Shown piece by piece: positions 25,702 through 35,248 of a stretch of DNA of 64,000 nt. The first letter of the stretch is position 1; each line of letters opens with the position of its first letter. Where the stretch lies: NCBI GenBank assembly GCA_049603715.1, contig JBMYSW010000016.1, forward strand, positions 1 to 64,000, read 5' to 3'. This stretch comes from Pontibacterium sp049603715. Lineage in GTDB: Bacteria; Pseudomonadota; Gammaproteobacteria; Pseudomonadales; Balneatricaceae. Below the pieces are notes generated by a model. That model was given only the letters and a program-made list of their open reading frames with translations. It had not been told where the DNA came from and did not search any database. A program made the position numbers and the translations under genes.

Positions 25702-27252
25702 TTAGGAGTCAAAGGACTTTGTCGAAGACTGCAATTGACCAATCAGAGCTTCGAGCTCTTTGGTTGCTGCGAGGGTTTTTTGCGCTGCGTCTAAGTTTGT
25801 TTCGGATTCGACCTTAATGGACTCGGTACTCCTGCTTACTTCATTACAAGTCAGACTTTGCTCTTCTGCAGCACTCGCGATCTGAGTGGTTAGCCCTAAA
25901 ATTTCGCTAATCGACTGATTCACGGTATCGAAAGCCTCTGAGGCTTCGCCAGCTTGATCGATGCCTTGTTCTGCTCGTTCTTTACTCTCTTCTAACGTGT
26001 GGGCCGTTGCTGAAACAAGGTGTTGAATTTGTTCAATGGTTTCTGTGATCCCTTGTGTGGCTTGCTGAGTGCGCAAAGAGAGGTTTCGAACTTCGTCTGC
26101 AACGACCGCAAAGCCTCGACCTTGCTCTCCGGCCCTTGCTGCCTCAATGGCTGCGTTAAGGGCTAACAGGTTGGTTTGTTCGGCGATGTCAGAAATACTG
26201 CCAACAACTTCGCCAATAGCAGAGGTTTGGCTCTCAAGTTGCCCTGATACTTGTGACGCATTCATTACTGCTTGGCTAAGCTGCTCCACCGCGCTGATGA
26301 GGGCGGTAATTTTGTCTTTACCCTTTTCTGCCTTGTCTACTGCTGAACTAGCCGCATCTGCACATGCAGCAGTATTACGCGCAATTTCGTCAGCGGTGGC
26401 GGCCATCTCCGTTGTGGCACTGGCCAGAGCTTCGGTATCTTGGTTTTGTTTTTGAATGCCGTTTTGGGTTTGTTTTACGGCGTCTTCCGTGGCGTCCATG
26501 ACGTTGTAAAGTGTCGAGATAGTATCTTCAACTCGCCCAAGTAGTGTCCGTAGCTTAGCGCGTAACACCTTCAGCGATAGTGCAACTCGACCCGTTTCGT
26601 CCATGCTGTGGGTCATAACATGGAGTGCTAATGGACTGTCGTAAATCCCCTCCGTGAGAGGATTTATGCGTTTGATTTTTTGCAGCAAGTAAAGGGTAGT
26701 CCCCAGCCCTGCTGCCGCAAAGCACAGGCTGCCAGCTATACCAATGCCGCTAGGAATAAACGGGAGTTGCATCGCTGCTATGCCTACAGCCGATCCAATA
26801 GCAGCTAGTGTATGTTTTGGTCCCAGATACTGAAATTTGAGGCCCTCGGCTTGCTTTAGGTCGATCTTGCTGTAGATTTTTTCAGCTCTGGCCACCTGCT
26901 CACGAGTCGGCTTTGTTCTTACCGATTGGTAACCTACTTTAGTGCCCGCAACGTCGTAGACAGGGATAACATAAGCTTGAACCCAGTAAAAGTCGCCATT
27001 TTTACAGCGGTTTTTAACGATCCCCATCCAAGGTTTGTCTGCTTTTAAGTGCTTCCACATATCGGCAAAAGCGGCTTTAGGCATATCAGGGTGGCGTACA
27101 ACGTTGTGTGGCCTGCCTACTAGCTCAGCATGTGTAAAACCAGCGACTTCACAGAACGCTGGGTTGGCATAGGTGATGACACCGCGGGTGTCGGTGGTTG
27201 AGATAAGGCGTGCCGTATCTGAAAAAATATATTCCTTACCATTGCTAGGCAT
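25702..27252 (-). CDS. Aer-like PAS-containing methyl-accepting chemotaxis protein
   Basis: 516 residues: N-terminal PAS (about 10-120, with 'NPAFCEVAGFTHAELVGRPHNVVRHPDMPKAAFADMW', very Aer-like), a membrane-anchoring hydrophobic hairpin (about 155-205), then a signalling domain with the conserved tip 'EQTNLLALNAAIEAARAGEQGRGFAVVADEVRNLS'. The PAS probably binds FAD and senses redox state for aerotaxis/energy taxis. A separate HAMP is poorly defined. Isolated minus-strand gene. Confidence 0.9.
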   Translation of the reverse strand: MPSNGKEYIFSDTARLISTTDTRGVITYANPAFCEVAGFTHAELVGRPHNVVRHPDMPKAAFADMWKHLKADKPWMGIVKNRCKNGDFYWVQAYVIPVYDVAGTKVGYQSVRTKPTREQVARAEKIYSKIDLKQAEGLKFQYLGPKHTLAAIGSAVGIAAMQLPFIPSGIGIAGSLCFAAAGLGTTLYLLQKIKRINPLTEGIYDSPLALHVMTHSMDETGRVALSLKVLRAKLRTLLGRVEDTISTLYNVMDATEDAVKQTQNGIQKQNQDTEALASATTEMAATADEIARNTAACADAASSAVDKAEKGKDKITALISAVEQLSQAVMNASQVSGQLESQTSAIGEVVGSISDIAEQTNLLALNAAIEAARAGEQGRGFAVVADEVRNLSLRTQQATQGITETIEQIQHLVSATAHTLEESKERAEQGIDQAGEASEAFDTVNQSISEILGLTTQIASAAEEQSLTCNEVSRSTESIKVESETNLDAAQKTLAATKELEALIGQLQSSTKSFDS

Positions 27253-27426
27253 AAGGAGCTCCGCAAGCTAGTTAAGGCTCTCTGAAAACAAAAAGAGGCT
27301 TTGGATTTACCCTAAGTCATCTGACCTACGTCAGTACCGCATAAATCAGCTATCGGCAAACGCGCAATAACGTTTAGAAAAAGTATTGCTAAACGAGCTT
27401 ATGCAAAGAAAAAATCGTTAAAAAGG

Positions 27427-28224
27427 CTAGCGTTTATTAGCGGCCTTGCCTCGCTCGGGGCGAAAGCCTAGCACTGCGCAGGTTGCCGCTACTAAGGTGG
27501 TGGCTAACACAATACCGAGTGCTTCGGTGTTGAGTTGCTGGTACAGGGCAAAACGTACCAGCTCGACAGCATGGGTGAAGGGGTTGAGTTGGCAGACCCA
27601 ATAGAGGAACTCGCTGGAGTCGCGCATTTTCCATAAGGGGTAAAGGGCAGATGATAAAAAGAACATCGGAAAAATCACAAAGTTCATCACACCTGCAAAG
27701 TTTTCGAGCTGCTTAATCCACGTCGAAATAAACAGTCCAAGCGCGCCTAATAATACACCCACTAACATAAGAGCAGGCAGGGCGGTTAGGTAGCCCATCC
27801 ACGGTGGATCTATGTCCACAAGGCGCGCGATGGCTAAAAAGGCATACACTTGCACCAGCGAGATAATGGCCGTGGCGATGAGCTTGCACAGCAGTAAAAA
27901 GCTACGAGGCATTGGGCTCATTAATAAAACCCGCATGCTGCCCATTTCACGGTCGTACACCATCGACAAGGAGCTTTGCATACCGTTAAAGAGCAAGATC
28001 ATGCAGGCTAACCCCGGCGCGATATACACCTCGTAGGTAATGTAGGTGGAGTAGGGCGCAATAATTGAGATGCCCAAAGCCGCGCGAAAACCCGCAGCAA
28101 ACACCAGTAGCCAAAGGAGCGGCCTTACAAGGGCGCTCAAAAAACGGGTGCGTTGTTGAATAAATTTAAAGAACTCGCGCTTTAAAATACCGACAAAACA
28201 AAACCACGCAGCACTAAGGGTCAT
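27427..28224 (-). CDS. ABC-2 type permease of the PQQ alcohol dehydrogenase system
   Basis: 265 residues with about six membrane segments and the ABC-2 layout ('FIQQRTRFLSALVRPLLWLLVF', 'VYDREMGSMRVLLMSPMPRSFLLLCKL'). The start ATG overlaps the ATPase gene stop by 4 bases, so the two form one exporter. This permease/ATPase pair is a recurrent part of PQQ alcohol oxidation loci; the exported substrate is unknown. Confidence 0.85.
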   Translation of the reverse strand: MTLSAAWFCFVGILKREFFKFIQQRTRFLSALVRPLLWLLVFAAGFRAALGISIIAPYSTYITYEVYIAPGLACMILLFNGMQSSLSMVYDREMGSMRVLLMSPMPRSFLLLCKLIATAIISLVQVYAFLAIARLVDIDPPWMGYLTALPALMLVGVLLGALGLFISTWIKQLENFAGVMNFVIFPMFFLSSALYPLWKMRDSSEFLYWVCQLNPFTHAVELVRFALYQQLNTEALGIVLATTLVAATCAVLGFRPERGKAANKR

Positions 28225-28955
28225 GAGGTGGCTTCCTTTTTAGTCAGCTTTGCAAAAGCAGTTTGTAAATCAGGTGCTTGGTGCTCGGCACAAATGGTAC
28301 GGCTAAGTCCAGACGCCTTAACCTGCCCCTGATGCAAAATATAGACGGGGTCGTTGCTCTGTAGCTCGTCAATTAAGTGTGTGGCCCACAACACGGTCAG
28401 TGCTTTGTCTTGGCAAAGCTTGCGAACATGGGTGTTGAGGCTTTGCCGTGTTTGTGGGTCGAGCCCCACGGTGGCTTCGTCAAGCAATAGCACTCTGGGT
28501 TGGTGAATCAGCGCACGGGCAATTTCGAGACGACGGCGGTGACCTCCATTCAGGGTGCGCACCTTGTCATTTTGGCGATCGAGCATATCAATACGCGCAA
28601 GCTCTTCCTCAATGGCTTGACCTGCTTGCTTTGGGCCGATGCCGTGCAAGGCGGCATGGTAGTCCAAGTTTTGGCGCACGCTTAAATCAAGGTCGAGGGT
28701 GCTTTGCTGAAACACCACGCCAAGGTTTCGCATCACCTCGCGAGGGTGCTTTTGAATACCTAAGTCGCCGATGGTAATGTCGCCACTTTGAAGCTTGTAA
28801 AGGCGGGTAAGCAACGCATAAAGAGTACTTTTCCCCGCACCGTTAGGGCCAAGCAAACCGGTAAAGCTGCCTTTATTGGCGCTTAAGCTAACGTCGTTTA
28901 ACGCGAGCTTGTTACCACCATAGCTAAAGCTAATATTGTCGATTTTAATAGACAT
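28221..28955 (-). CDS. ABC ATPase of the PQQ alcohol dehydrogenase system
   Basis: 244 residues with Walker A 'GPNGAGKST', Q-loop 'VVFQQ', Walker B 'RVLLLDEATVGLD' and H-loop 'ATH'. The ABC signature reads LNGGH instead of LSGGQ, a noticeable variation that appears in this sub-family. Energises the adjacent permease. Third gene of the minus-strand operon SBP - propeller - ATPase - permease. Confidence 0.88.
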   Translation of the reverse strand: MSIKIDNISFSYGGNKLALNDVSLSANKGSFTGLLGPNGAGKSTLYALLTRLYKLQSGDITIGDLGIQKHPREVMRNLGVVFQQSTLDLDLSVRQNLDYHAALHGIGPKQAGQAIEEELARIDMLDRQNDKVRTLNGGHRRRLEIARALIHQPRVLLLDEATVGLDPQTRQSLNTHVRKLCQDKALTVLWATHLIDELQSNDPVYILHQGQVKASGLSRTICAEHQAPDLQTAFAKLTKKEATS

Positions 28956-29051
28956 ACAGCTGCCTACCTTATTTGCTTGGTTACCGTGAGCTTAAGTGCG
29001 AATAATGACTTAAGCTCATTGGCCCAGGGTTAATACAATGGCGTGTGCCGC

Positions 29052-30041
29052 TTATTCTACGATGACTACACCCCATGGGTAACGACCCACTTTGACAGAG
29101 TCTGTTACTTTTAGGCTAGCTACATCTACCACAGAAACATCCGAGCTAACGCCGTTGGTTGTAAACAGCTTAGTCTCGTCTTCGTTTAGTGTCATGTGCC
29201 ATACACGACGGCCAACCAATAAGTAGTCGAGTACTTCGTAAGTTTTGGCATCCACAACAGCCACGTGGTTAGACGGGCCGAGGGCAACAAAGGCGTATTT
29301 GCCATCACTGGTTAGCTTAATGCCTACAGGTTGAACTTTGTCTGGGTGAACACCACGAATTTCGAAGGTCAGCTTTTTAATAATGTCGTGACTTTCGGTA
29401 TCAATGACAGAGACGGTGCCGCCGATTTCTGACGACGCCCATAAGATGGAGTCGTCTTTGTTAAACTCCACGTGACGTGGGCGCTGGTCTACTAAGGTGT
29501 TGTGGTAAAGCTCGTACGTAGTGGTGTCAATCCAGTGAACCATGTTGGTGGTTTCTGAGGTGGCAACGGCAATTTTACCGTTGTGGCTCACCGCCATACC
29601 TTCCGGCTCAACACCAACGTCAATTTGTGCCAGTACTTCGTTGGTTTGCGTGTCGACCACGGTCACTAAGGCGTCGTCTTCGTTGGCAATGTACAAGTGG
29701 CGGTTATTTGGGTGCAGGGCAAACTGCTCTGGGTCTTCACCCGAAGGTAATTCGTTAATAATTTCGTGTGTGGACAAGTCCATCACCTGCACGGTGTCAG
29801 AGTCTGACGCACAGATGTACAGTAGCTTGTTGTCTTTAGACAAGGTAATACCACGTGGACGCTGGCCCACCTCAATGGTGTCGATCACCTCAAGGGTGTC
29901 GATATTAATCAGCGTCAAGGTGTCGTCTTTTTCGTTTGATACATACGCAGTACCTGCCATTGCTTGCGCCGAGCACACAAGGGCCATGCCGAGAGTTGCT
30001 TTTTTAAGCACGCTGCTTAACGAGGTTTTTACGAATTTCAT
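29052..30041 (-). CDS. PQQ-dependent catabolism-associated beta-propeller protein (YVTN repeats)
   Basis: 329 residues: a signal peptide (about 1-29, '...SAQAMA') followed by seven-bladed propeller repeats of about 40 residues ('TAYVSNEKDDTLTLINIDTLEVIDTIEVGQRPRGI' and relatives). Periplasmic. This family member is tied by context to quinoprotein alcohol oxidation; molecular role unknown, perhaps a scaffold or electron-transfer partner. Confidence 0.88.
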   Translation of the reverse strand: MKFVKTSLSSVLKKATLGMALVCSAQAMAGTAYVSNEKDDTLTLINIDTLEVIDTIEVGQRPRGITLSKDNKLLYICASDSDTVQVMDLSTHEIINELPSGEDPEQFALHPNNRHLYIANEDDALVTVVDTQTNEVLAQIDVGVEPEGMAVSHNGKIAVATSETTNMVHWIDTTTYELYHNTLVDQRPRHVEFNKDDSILWASSEIGGTVSVIDTESHDIIKKLTFEIRGVHPDKVQPVGIKLTSDGKYAFVALGPSNHVAVVDAKTYEVLDYLLVGRRVWHMTLNEDETKLFTTNGVSSDVSVVDVASLKVTDSVKVGRYPWGVVIVE

Positions 30042-30160
30042 TTTGGATACCTATTTGTTTTTATCGTCCAAGAAAATCGGAAGGTTGGACTTGCGTGTGT
30101 TCATATTAATTAAGCGAGATTCGCGCTCGCTAATACCTTTTTCTAAACCGCTTTACCGTT

Positions 30161-31345
30161 TTAAAGCTTAGTGCACTGGCTTTCGGGTTCATCAAAGCCA
30201 AGGGTGTCTAGCTCGGTTTTAGGGTGCAAGTAGCCCTCAAGCGGAGCTTGGGATACCAAGGCGCGAGGGTGTACCAATGGAATGGGTTGGCGTAACTGGC
30301 CGCTCCAGGTGCGATAGCTGAGTTTGCGGCCTTTAAAAGCGGCTAGTTCAAACTTGTCTGATAAAAGGTAGCTTTTGACGCCCGAAGGGGAGGTATCTTT
30401 GGTTCGTGTTACCGCCTCGGCGATACTACGTACGGCAGCCCAGCTAGCGTAGTCTTTGCTGTTCATCCAGCGTTTGCTTTGTTTATCAAAGCGGCTTTGC
30501 AGTTGCGCCGCACCCCATTGTTCAACAACGCGATGCCAACCGGTAGGTGTCAGACCTTGTGTGCCCGCCACAGGACGTGGGTACCAAGTGTTGTAGGGCA
30601 CATATTCGCCAAAGTCACCGCGCTCATCGGCGGTAACGACAAGGTCGTACTCATCTGTTTGTGTAAACACGGGTAGCTCTTTTTGAGCTGTTCGGCGAAG
30701 GTCTGTGTCAAAGTTCCACACCTTGGTTTCTATAATGTTTATACCAAAACGTTTTGCGGTGCGATCCAGCGATGCTGAATAAGCTTTGTCTTGGGGAGTG
30801 TCGCCGCGAATAACTAACCAATCCTTCCAGCGCTTTGCGCCCGACCACTGGCCCAGTGCATCGGTGAGCATGGCGCGGCTAGGAAGCGTGTGCAGCATAT
30901 TGCTGTAACACGTATCGGTTCTTAAATGGTTTGCGTAGCTGCCTGCGTTAAATACCAAGGCATCGGTGGGCAGTGCCTCGGTAATCGAAACCAGAGCGTC
31001 TGCCGGTGCATTGACCACAAACAAGCGAAGGCCCTCAGCATACTGGGCGCTTGCCTGCTTGGTGAGCTCAGTAAGGTCGTCAGACACTTCAGGGTGCAGA
31101 GTATAGGTCTGACCTAAAAAGCGCCCTGTGGTGTTGCTGTCTTTGATACCTAGGTTAGCACCGGCTAGGCCCGTGTCTTCTGGGTCTGGCAAAATATTGG
31201 ATAGCACTGGCGCACGCTCGGGCACAAACTCGAGGTAGCTAATATCCACCGCTTGTTTGTCGGCAGCAGCGGCTGTAAAAGAGAAGATAGCGAGCACGCT
31301 GGCACCGAGCCCAGACCGCAAGCGTCGAGGAAGATAAGTTGTCAT
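30161..31345 (-). CDS. ABC-type substrate-binding protein of the PQQ alcohol dehydrogenase system
   Basis: About 394 residues, with a signal peptide ('RRLRSGLGASVLAIFSFTAAAA') then a periplasmic type I binding-protein-like fold. The frame opens at 31414, but ATG at 31345 directly precedes the signal peptide and is preferred. It heads the minus-strand operon with the propeller and exporter. The ligand is unknown. Divergent from the small secreted protein at 31607. Confidence 0.85.
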   Translation of the reverse strand: MTTYLPRRLRSGLGASVLAIFSFTAAAADKQAVDISYLEFVPERAPVLSNILPDPEDTGLAGANLGIKDSNTTGRFLGQTYTLHPEVSDDLTELTKQASAQYAEGLRLFVVNAPADALVSITEALPTDALVFNAGSYANHLRTDTCYSNMLHTLPSRAMLTDALGQWSGAKRWKDWLVIRGDTPQDKAYSASLDRTAKRFGINIIETKVWNFDTDLRRTAQKELPVFTQTDEYDLVVTADERGDFGEYVPYNTWYPRPVAGTQGLTPTGWHRVVEQWGAAQLQSRFDKQSKRWMNSKDYASWAAVRSIAEAVTRTKDTSPSGVKSYLLSDKFELAAFKGRKLSYRTWSGQLRQPIPLVHPRALVSQAPLEGYLHPKTELDTLGFDEPESQCTKL

Positions 31346-31606
31346 GGTTATTTGCCGTTTATTATTTTTGTTTATTTTGGCTTGCCTGTTGTTAGCTGCA
31401 ACGGTGAGTCGCAAGCAACCATCAGCACACGCCTTTTGTTAGGTTGCAAACAGCTTAAACAGCGTATGGATGAAACGAAATATGATAAAAGTACCAAACA
31501 AATAGTGCCGAAGTAGCATTCTATCGATCTGAACTCTCTCTAGGATAAAAAAGGCAATCGCGCTTCTCGCGCACCCGACTATAACAACAATCCCAAGGGT
31601 TCATAC

Positions 31607-32038
31607 ATGAAACGTCTAAAAAATCTTGCCGCAGCAGCCGTTGCAACTGCTGTACTCGCTTCTCCCGTTTTTGCCGCGGGAGATCTAACCCGTAAGCCAA
31701 TCAAGTTGCCAGACTTGGTCATGGGTAGCGATGAATCTGACTACTACATGTCACAAAAGAATTACGACCTAGAAACAGGTAAAGCATACAAGCTTGCCAT
31801 TATTTCTAACGGTCAAAAAGAATACGCCATGCAAGCTTCTGACTTCTTTGCCTCAATTTACCTACGTAAAGTTGAAGCGGGCGGCATGGAAATTAAAGCG
31901 GTTAGCTTAACTGAGCTTGAATTTGAAGATGCAGCCGAAGCTGAAATTTACTTTGTGCCTATTAAGCCAGGTACCTTCGAATTTGAAATGGAAGGCTTAC
32001 AAGGCAAAGGTATGGTTGGCACCTTTACCGTGAAATAA
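31607..32038 (+). CDS. Small secreted protein of the quinoprotein locus
   Basis: 143 residues: signal peptide (about 1-23, ending 'SPVFA') and a mature beta-rich domain of about 120 residues without Cys or His. The ending 'GTFEFEMEGLQGKGMVGTFTVK' recalls cupredoxin-fold proteins, but no copper ligands are visible, so a metal-free cupredoxin-like fold is only a suggestion. It lies between the ABC binding protein and cytochrome c-550 genes, so a role in alcohol oxidation is likely. Confidence 0.6.
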   Translation: MKRLKNLAAAAVATAVLASPVFAAGDLTRKPIKLPDLVMGSDESDYYMSQKNYDLETGKAYKLAIISNGQKEYAMQASDFFASIYLRKVEAGGMEIKAVSLTELEFEDAAEAEIYFVPIKPGTFEFEMEGLQGKGMVGTFTVK

Positions 32039-32090
32039 ACACTGTGAAATAAACACAATGCATTAAAAACACAGCCGGAGGGCGGTAACA

Positions 32091-32672
32091 ATGAAACGTC
32101 TATTTTGCTCCAAAATTTTAACGAGGAGCCAAACAGCGCTTCTTGCTACCGCCTTTGTTTTTGGCAACCATGCCTTGGCCGAAAATACTAAAACCCTGTA
32201 TTTGGTGGACATGCAAAACAACCTCCATACCTTTGGCCAAGTTGTTCTGACACCCAAAGCACAAGGCTATCATGCACAGTTAACGCTGGACGATAGCCAG
32301 CTAGAAGACTTCTTTTTATCCATGCGGCCATTTAAGTGTTTGCCTCACTCAGAGCAGCATTTGTGTCATCTTCCATACCCTTATGTCAATCGCGAACATA
32401 TTGGCGAGCAAGACCTAGCCGACCTCTCATATCAGCTGTTATTTATTCGTCGTCAGCCAACTGACTACGGTATTAACCCCTGGTTTGGTGTTTATTACGA
32501 GCTGAATTGGCAAAACGAAGTGGGTGGTGTGATTGAAGGCGAGCTAAGAGAAGTGGATCTCGATATTTTGGCTTCACCGCCAGAAGATGGGAATTATCGC
32601 CCGATTACCGCCGATGACTTACATGACGCCGATGCGTCACAACACCTCTTTCCGAAGGTGTTAATTAAGTAG
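32091..32672 (+). CDS. Secreted protein of unknown function in the quinoprotein locus
   Basis: 193 residues with an N-terminal signal peptide (cleavage about residue 30 after 'NHALA'). Two cysteines ('FKCLPHSEQHLCHLPYPYVNRE') could form a disulfide. Perfect GGAGG ribosome site before ATG at 32091. Starts 53 bases after the previous secreted-protein gene and is probably co-transcribed with it. No recognised domain. Confidence 0.6.
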   Translation: MKRLFCSKILTRSQTALLATAFVFGNHALAENTKTLYLVDMQNNLHTFGQVVLTPKAQGYHAQLTLDDSQLEDFFLSMRPFKCLPHSEQHLCHLPYPYVNREHIGEQDLADLSYQLLFIRRQPTDYGINPWFGVYYELNWQNEVGGVIEGELREVDLDILASPPEDGNYRPITADDLHDADASQHLFPKVLIK

Positions 32673-32977
32673 GACGCCTGTGCTGATTGGTCGCTCATAC
32701 CTGGCTTATGGGTGTTTTATGAAAAAGTCTAACATCTTGAAATTTATTAGTAATTTATTGATGTAGAGCAAGTTGCTGTTTTAAAAACAGTACTTTAGGT
32801 GGCAAAAAACTACGACTATCGGACTAATTTCTGGGCGCGAAAGTACAATTCTTGTACTTCAAAATAGCCCATAAACTAAACCTATAAATGATGTTGAGTG
32901 AGGTACAGGCTTACGCAACTGCCGTTTGAGCAGATGAGCAGCATCATGAGAACAAAAAGAAAATTAGGTAAAGCAAA
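32673..32977. other. Promoter region of the cytochrome c-550 gene
   Basis: No ORF. Contains a perfect 8-bp inverted repeat AAGTACAA (32841-32848) / TTGTACTT (32852-32859) and, 20 bases before it, GGACTAAT (32821-32828). The same octamer occurs upstream of the dehydrogenase gene. Likely the regulatory region for the cytochrome transcript. Confidence 0.45.
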
Positions 32978-33421
32978 ATGGCAAAAAGCAAAGTAGTAGG
33001 TTTAGCGGCAGCAATGGCAGCGAGCCTCGTTATTTCGACTCAAGCAGTAGCACACGGTGACGTGACTCCTCAGGGCGTAGAAATCGGTTCACTGACTCCA
33101 ATCGGTGAAGAGTGGGTAGACGAAAACCCATACCGTGGTACCGATAACAAAGATTATGCCGAAGCCGTTAAAATTGGTGATTCTGCATACAACCAAAACT
33201 GTGCACGTTGTCACGGCCTAGAAGCAATTTCTGGTGGTATCGCACCAGACCTTCGTGAACTGACCCCTGACTGGGACGGTGACGAGTGGTACATCTACCG
33301 TGTAGTAAACGGTGCAGTACGTGATGGTGCGGTTTACATGCCTAAAATGGCAGACTACCTAAGCCAAGAAGCCCTATGGGCGATTCGTACTTACATCGAG
33401 TCACGCCGTGACCTTATGTAA
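32978..33421 (+). CDS. Cytochrome c-550 (PedF-like)
   Basis: 147 residues: signal peptide (about 1-25), then a single-haem class I cytochrome c domain with Cys75-A-R-Cys78-His79 and a distal Met in 'YMPKM'. In PQQ alcohol oxidation this periplasmic cytochrome accepts electrons from the dehydrogenase and passes them towards the oxidase. The next gene starts inside its end, indicating translational coupling. Confidence 0.9.
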   Translation: MAKSKVVGLAAAMAASLVISTQAVAHGDVTPQGVEIGSLTPIGEEWVDENPYRGTDNKDYAEAVKIGDSAYNQNCARCHGLEAISGGIAPDLRELTPDWDGDEWYIYRVVNGAVRDGAVYMPKMADYLSQEALWAIRTYIESRRDLM

Positions 33422-34334
33422 GCGCGCATTTGCGGCTGTTCTTCTCGCTTGCTCGGCTTACGCTGAGCAGGCGTTTGCGCGTTATTACGACGACGTGATT
33501 GCCTCAGGCAAATTGATCGTCGGCTTCTATAAAGACTTCCCTCCGTATTCCTACATCAAAGACGGCCAACCTACGGGTATAGACGTCGAGATCGGTCAGC
33601 AAATTGCTAAATCCTTGGGCGTAAACTTTGTTCCCCATTGGATTACCCCCGACGAAAACCTCGAAGACGACCTGCGTAACAATGTTTGGAAAGGGCATTA
33701 CCTCGACAAAAATGAGGAACAGCCGCTCGCCCTTAAAAACCTTGCCGACGTTATGATGCGTGTACCTTACGATCGCGTGTTTTCTTACCGTCAAGAAGAG
33801 GCCACAGGTGAGGTCATTAACGAACAAGTGGTGATGTTTGGGCCGTATCAGCGCGAAAGCTGGCGCATCGCCTTTGACAGTAAAAAACTGGATTCGGTCT
33901 CCACCGTTGCAGTGTTTCAATACCACCCCATTGGTGTCGAAATTGACAGTCTGCCTGCCTTTTATTTGACCTCAGCCTTTCAAGGGCGAATGCGTAACAA
34001 TACTCGTCACTACAGCAATACCGCCGAAGCCTTTGAAGCGATGAAAGCAGGTAAAGTTGACGCTGTGATGGGTATGCGAGGGGAGGTAGATTGGCAACTA
34101 AGCCAAGCCAATAACCCACAGTACAAAATCGGCGAAAACGGATTTCCGATGATGGGCAAGCAAAAGTGGGATTTAGGTATGGCTGTTAAACATACCTATC
34201 GCCAACTCGGCTATGCCATCGAAGAAGTGGTTGATGGCATGGTGCGTTCGGGCGAAATGGAGGCTCTGTTTACTCGCTATGGCATGACCTACGAAAAGCC
34301 CGGTTTGTATCAGGAGTCTGAACTGTATCAATAG
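33408..34334 (+). CDS. Quinoprotein dehydrogenase-associated putative ABC substrate-binding protein
   Basis: 308 residues with a signal peptide ('CKRAFAAVLLACSAYAEQAFA') and a type II periplasmic binding fold ('GKLIVGFYKDFPPYSYIKDGQPTGIDVEIGQQIAKSLG'). The GTG start at 33408 overlaps the cytochrome gene by 14 bases. This family accompanies methanol/ethanol quinoprotein dehydrogenases (MxaJ/XoxJ-like position) and may help maturation rather than transport. Confidence 0.88.
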   Translation: MTLCKRAFAAVLLACSAYAEQAFARYYDDVIASGKLIVGFYKDFPPYSYIKDGQPTGIDVEIGQQIAKSLGVNFVPHWITPDENLEDDLRNNVWKGHYLDKNEEQPLALKNLADVMMRVPYDRVFSYRQEEATGEVINEQVVMFGPYQRESWRIAFDSKKLDSVSTVAVFQYHPIGVEIDSLPAFYLTSAFQGRMRNNTRHYSNTAEAFEAMKAGKVDAVMGMRGEVDWQLSQANNPQYKIGENGFPMMGKQKWDLGMAVKHTYRQLGYAIEEVVDGMVRSGEMEALFTRYGMTYEKPGLYQESELYQ

Positions 34335-34444
34335 CTTTGTTGTTTGACCCGCCACACTCGCTCGTAGGGAGGCCCTGACTCAAAGGCCTCGTTCTTGCGG
34401 GTGCTGGACGGGATTTTTTGCTTTTATCGCGCTAGAGGTTGGAT

Positions 34445-35248
34445 ATGAAAATAATAATCACCAGCAGCCTGCTCGCCTTGTGTTTTAGCCCTGTGTCGTG
34501 GGCAGCACAATCTTCAACAGACCCACTGGCCTCGGTGATGTGGGACTTTACTCGCGCCAAATTTATTGGCGAAACTCCCTATGTGTTTGACGACGCTGTA
34601 AAAGTCATGGCACCAGCTCATGCTGAAGACCCAACGCAAGTGCCTATTATGGTGGATGCCTCAGCTTTTGATGGCCAGATCGAGCGTGTGGTCGCTTGGG
34701 CTGACCTAAACCCTATTCACCATATCTTTAGTTACTACCCTCATCCCGAGGTGACACCCAAAGTGTCCATGCGAATCAAAGTGCAGCAAGCAACACCCGT
34801 ACGCGCTGCAGTGCTAACCCAAGATGGCGTTTGGCACGTCGGCAGTACCTGGGTCGAGGCGGCTGGTGGCGGGTGTACTACGCCCAGTTTATCGACGGCG
34901 AGCCCCTTGTGGGAAAGCGCCCTCGGGCAAATCAAAGCTCGCCAGTTTAGTGGCTTAAACGACTCGGCGCGTTACAAGCTGCGAGTTATTCACCCAATGG
35001 ATACCGGCTTGGCCGATGGTATTCCTGAATTCTTTATTGAGCAGGTACAGCTGCGTGATAGCCAGCAAGCAACACTAGCGCGCATGGATCTATCGCAACC
35101 TGTGAGTGAAAACCCGGTGTTTACCTTTGATGTTAAACACCTTGGCCAGCACCACATATGGATGCGCGATAACAACGGCAACGAATTTTCGCAACCGTTG
35201 GCACAGTCGCATAGACAGATAAATGGGGAGATGAAGGATGTTCGTTAA
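34445..35248 (+). CDS. Quinoprotein dehydrogenase-associated SoxYZ-like carrier
   Basis: About 267 residues with signal peptide ('KIIITSSLLALCFSPVSWAA'). The SoxY-like N-domain has a Gly-Gly-Gly-Cys motif ('EAAGGGCTTPS'), and a SoxZ-like C-domain follows, fused as in the known single-chain carriers of quinoprotein loci. The cysteine is the presumed carrier site on a swinging arm. ATG at 34445 is preferred over the TTG at 34439 because AGAGGTTGG precedes it. Its stop overlaps the metallohydrolase start by 11 bases. Confidence 0.87.
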   Translation: MKIIITSSLLALCFSPVSWAAQSSTDPLASVMWDFTRAKFIGETPYVFDDAVKVMAPAHAEDPTQVPIMVDASAFDGQIERVVAWADLNPIHHIFSYYPHPEVTPKVSMRIKVQQATPVRAAVLTQDGVWHVGSTWVEAAGGGCTTPSLSTASPLWESALGQIKARQFSGLNDSARYKLRVIHPMDTGLADGIPEFFIEQVQLRDSQQATLARMDLSQPVSENPVFTFDVKHLGQHHIWMRDNNGNEFSQPLAQSHRQINGEMKDVR

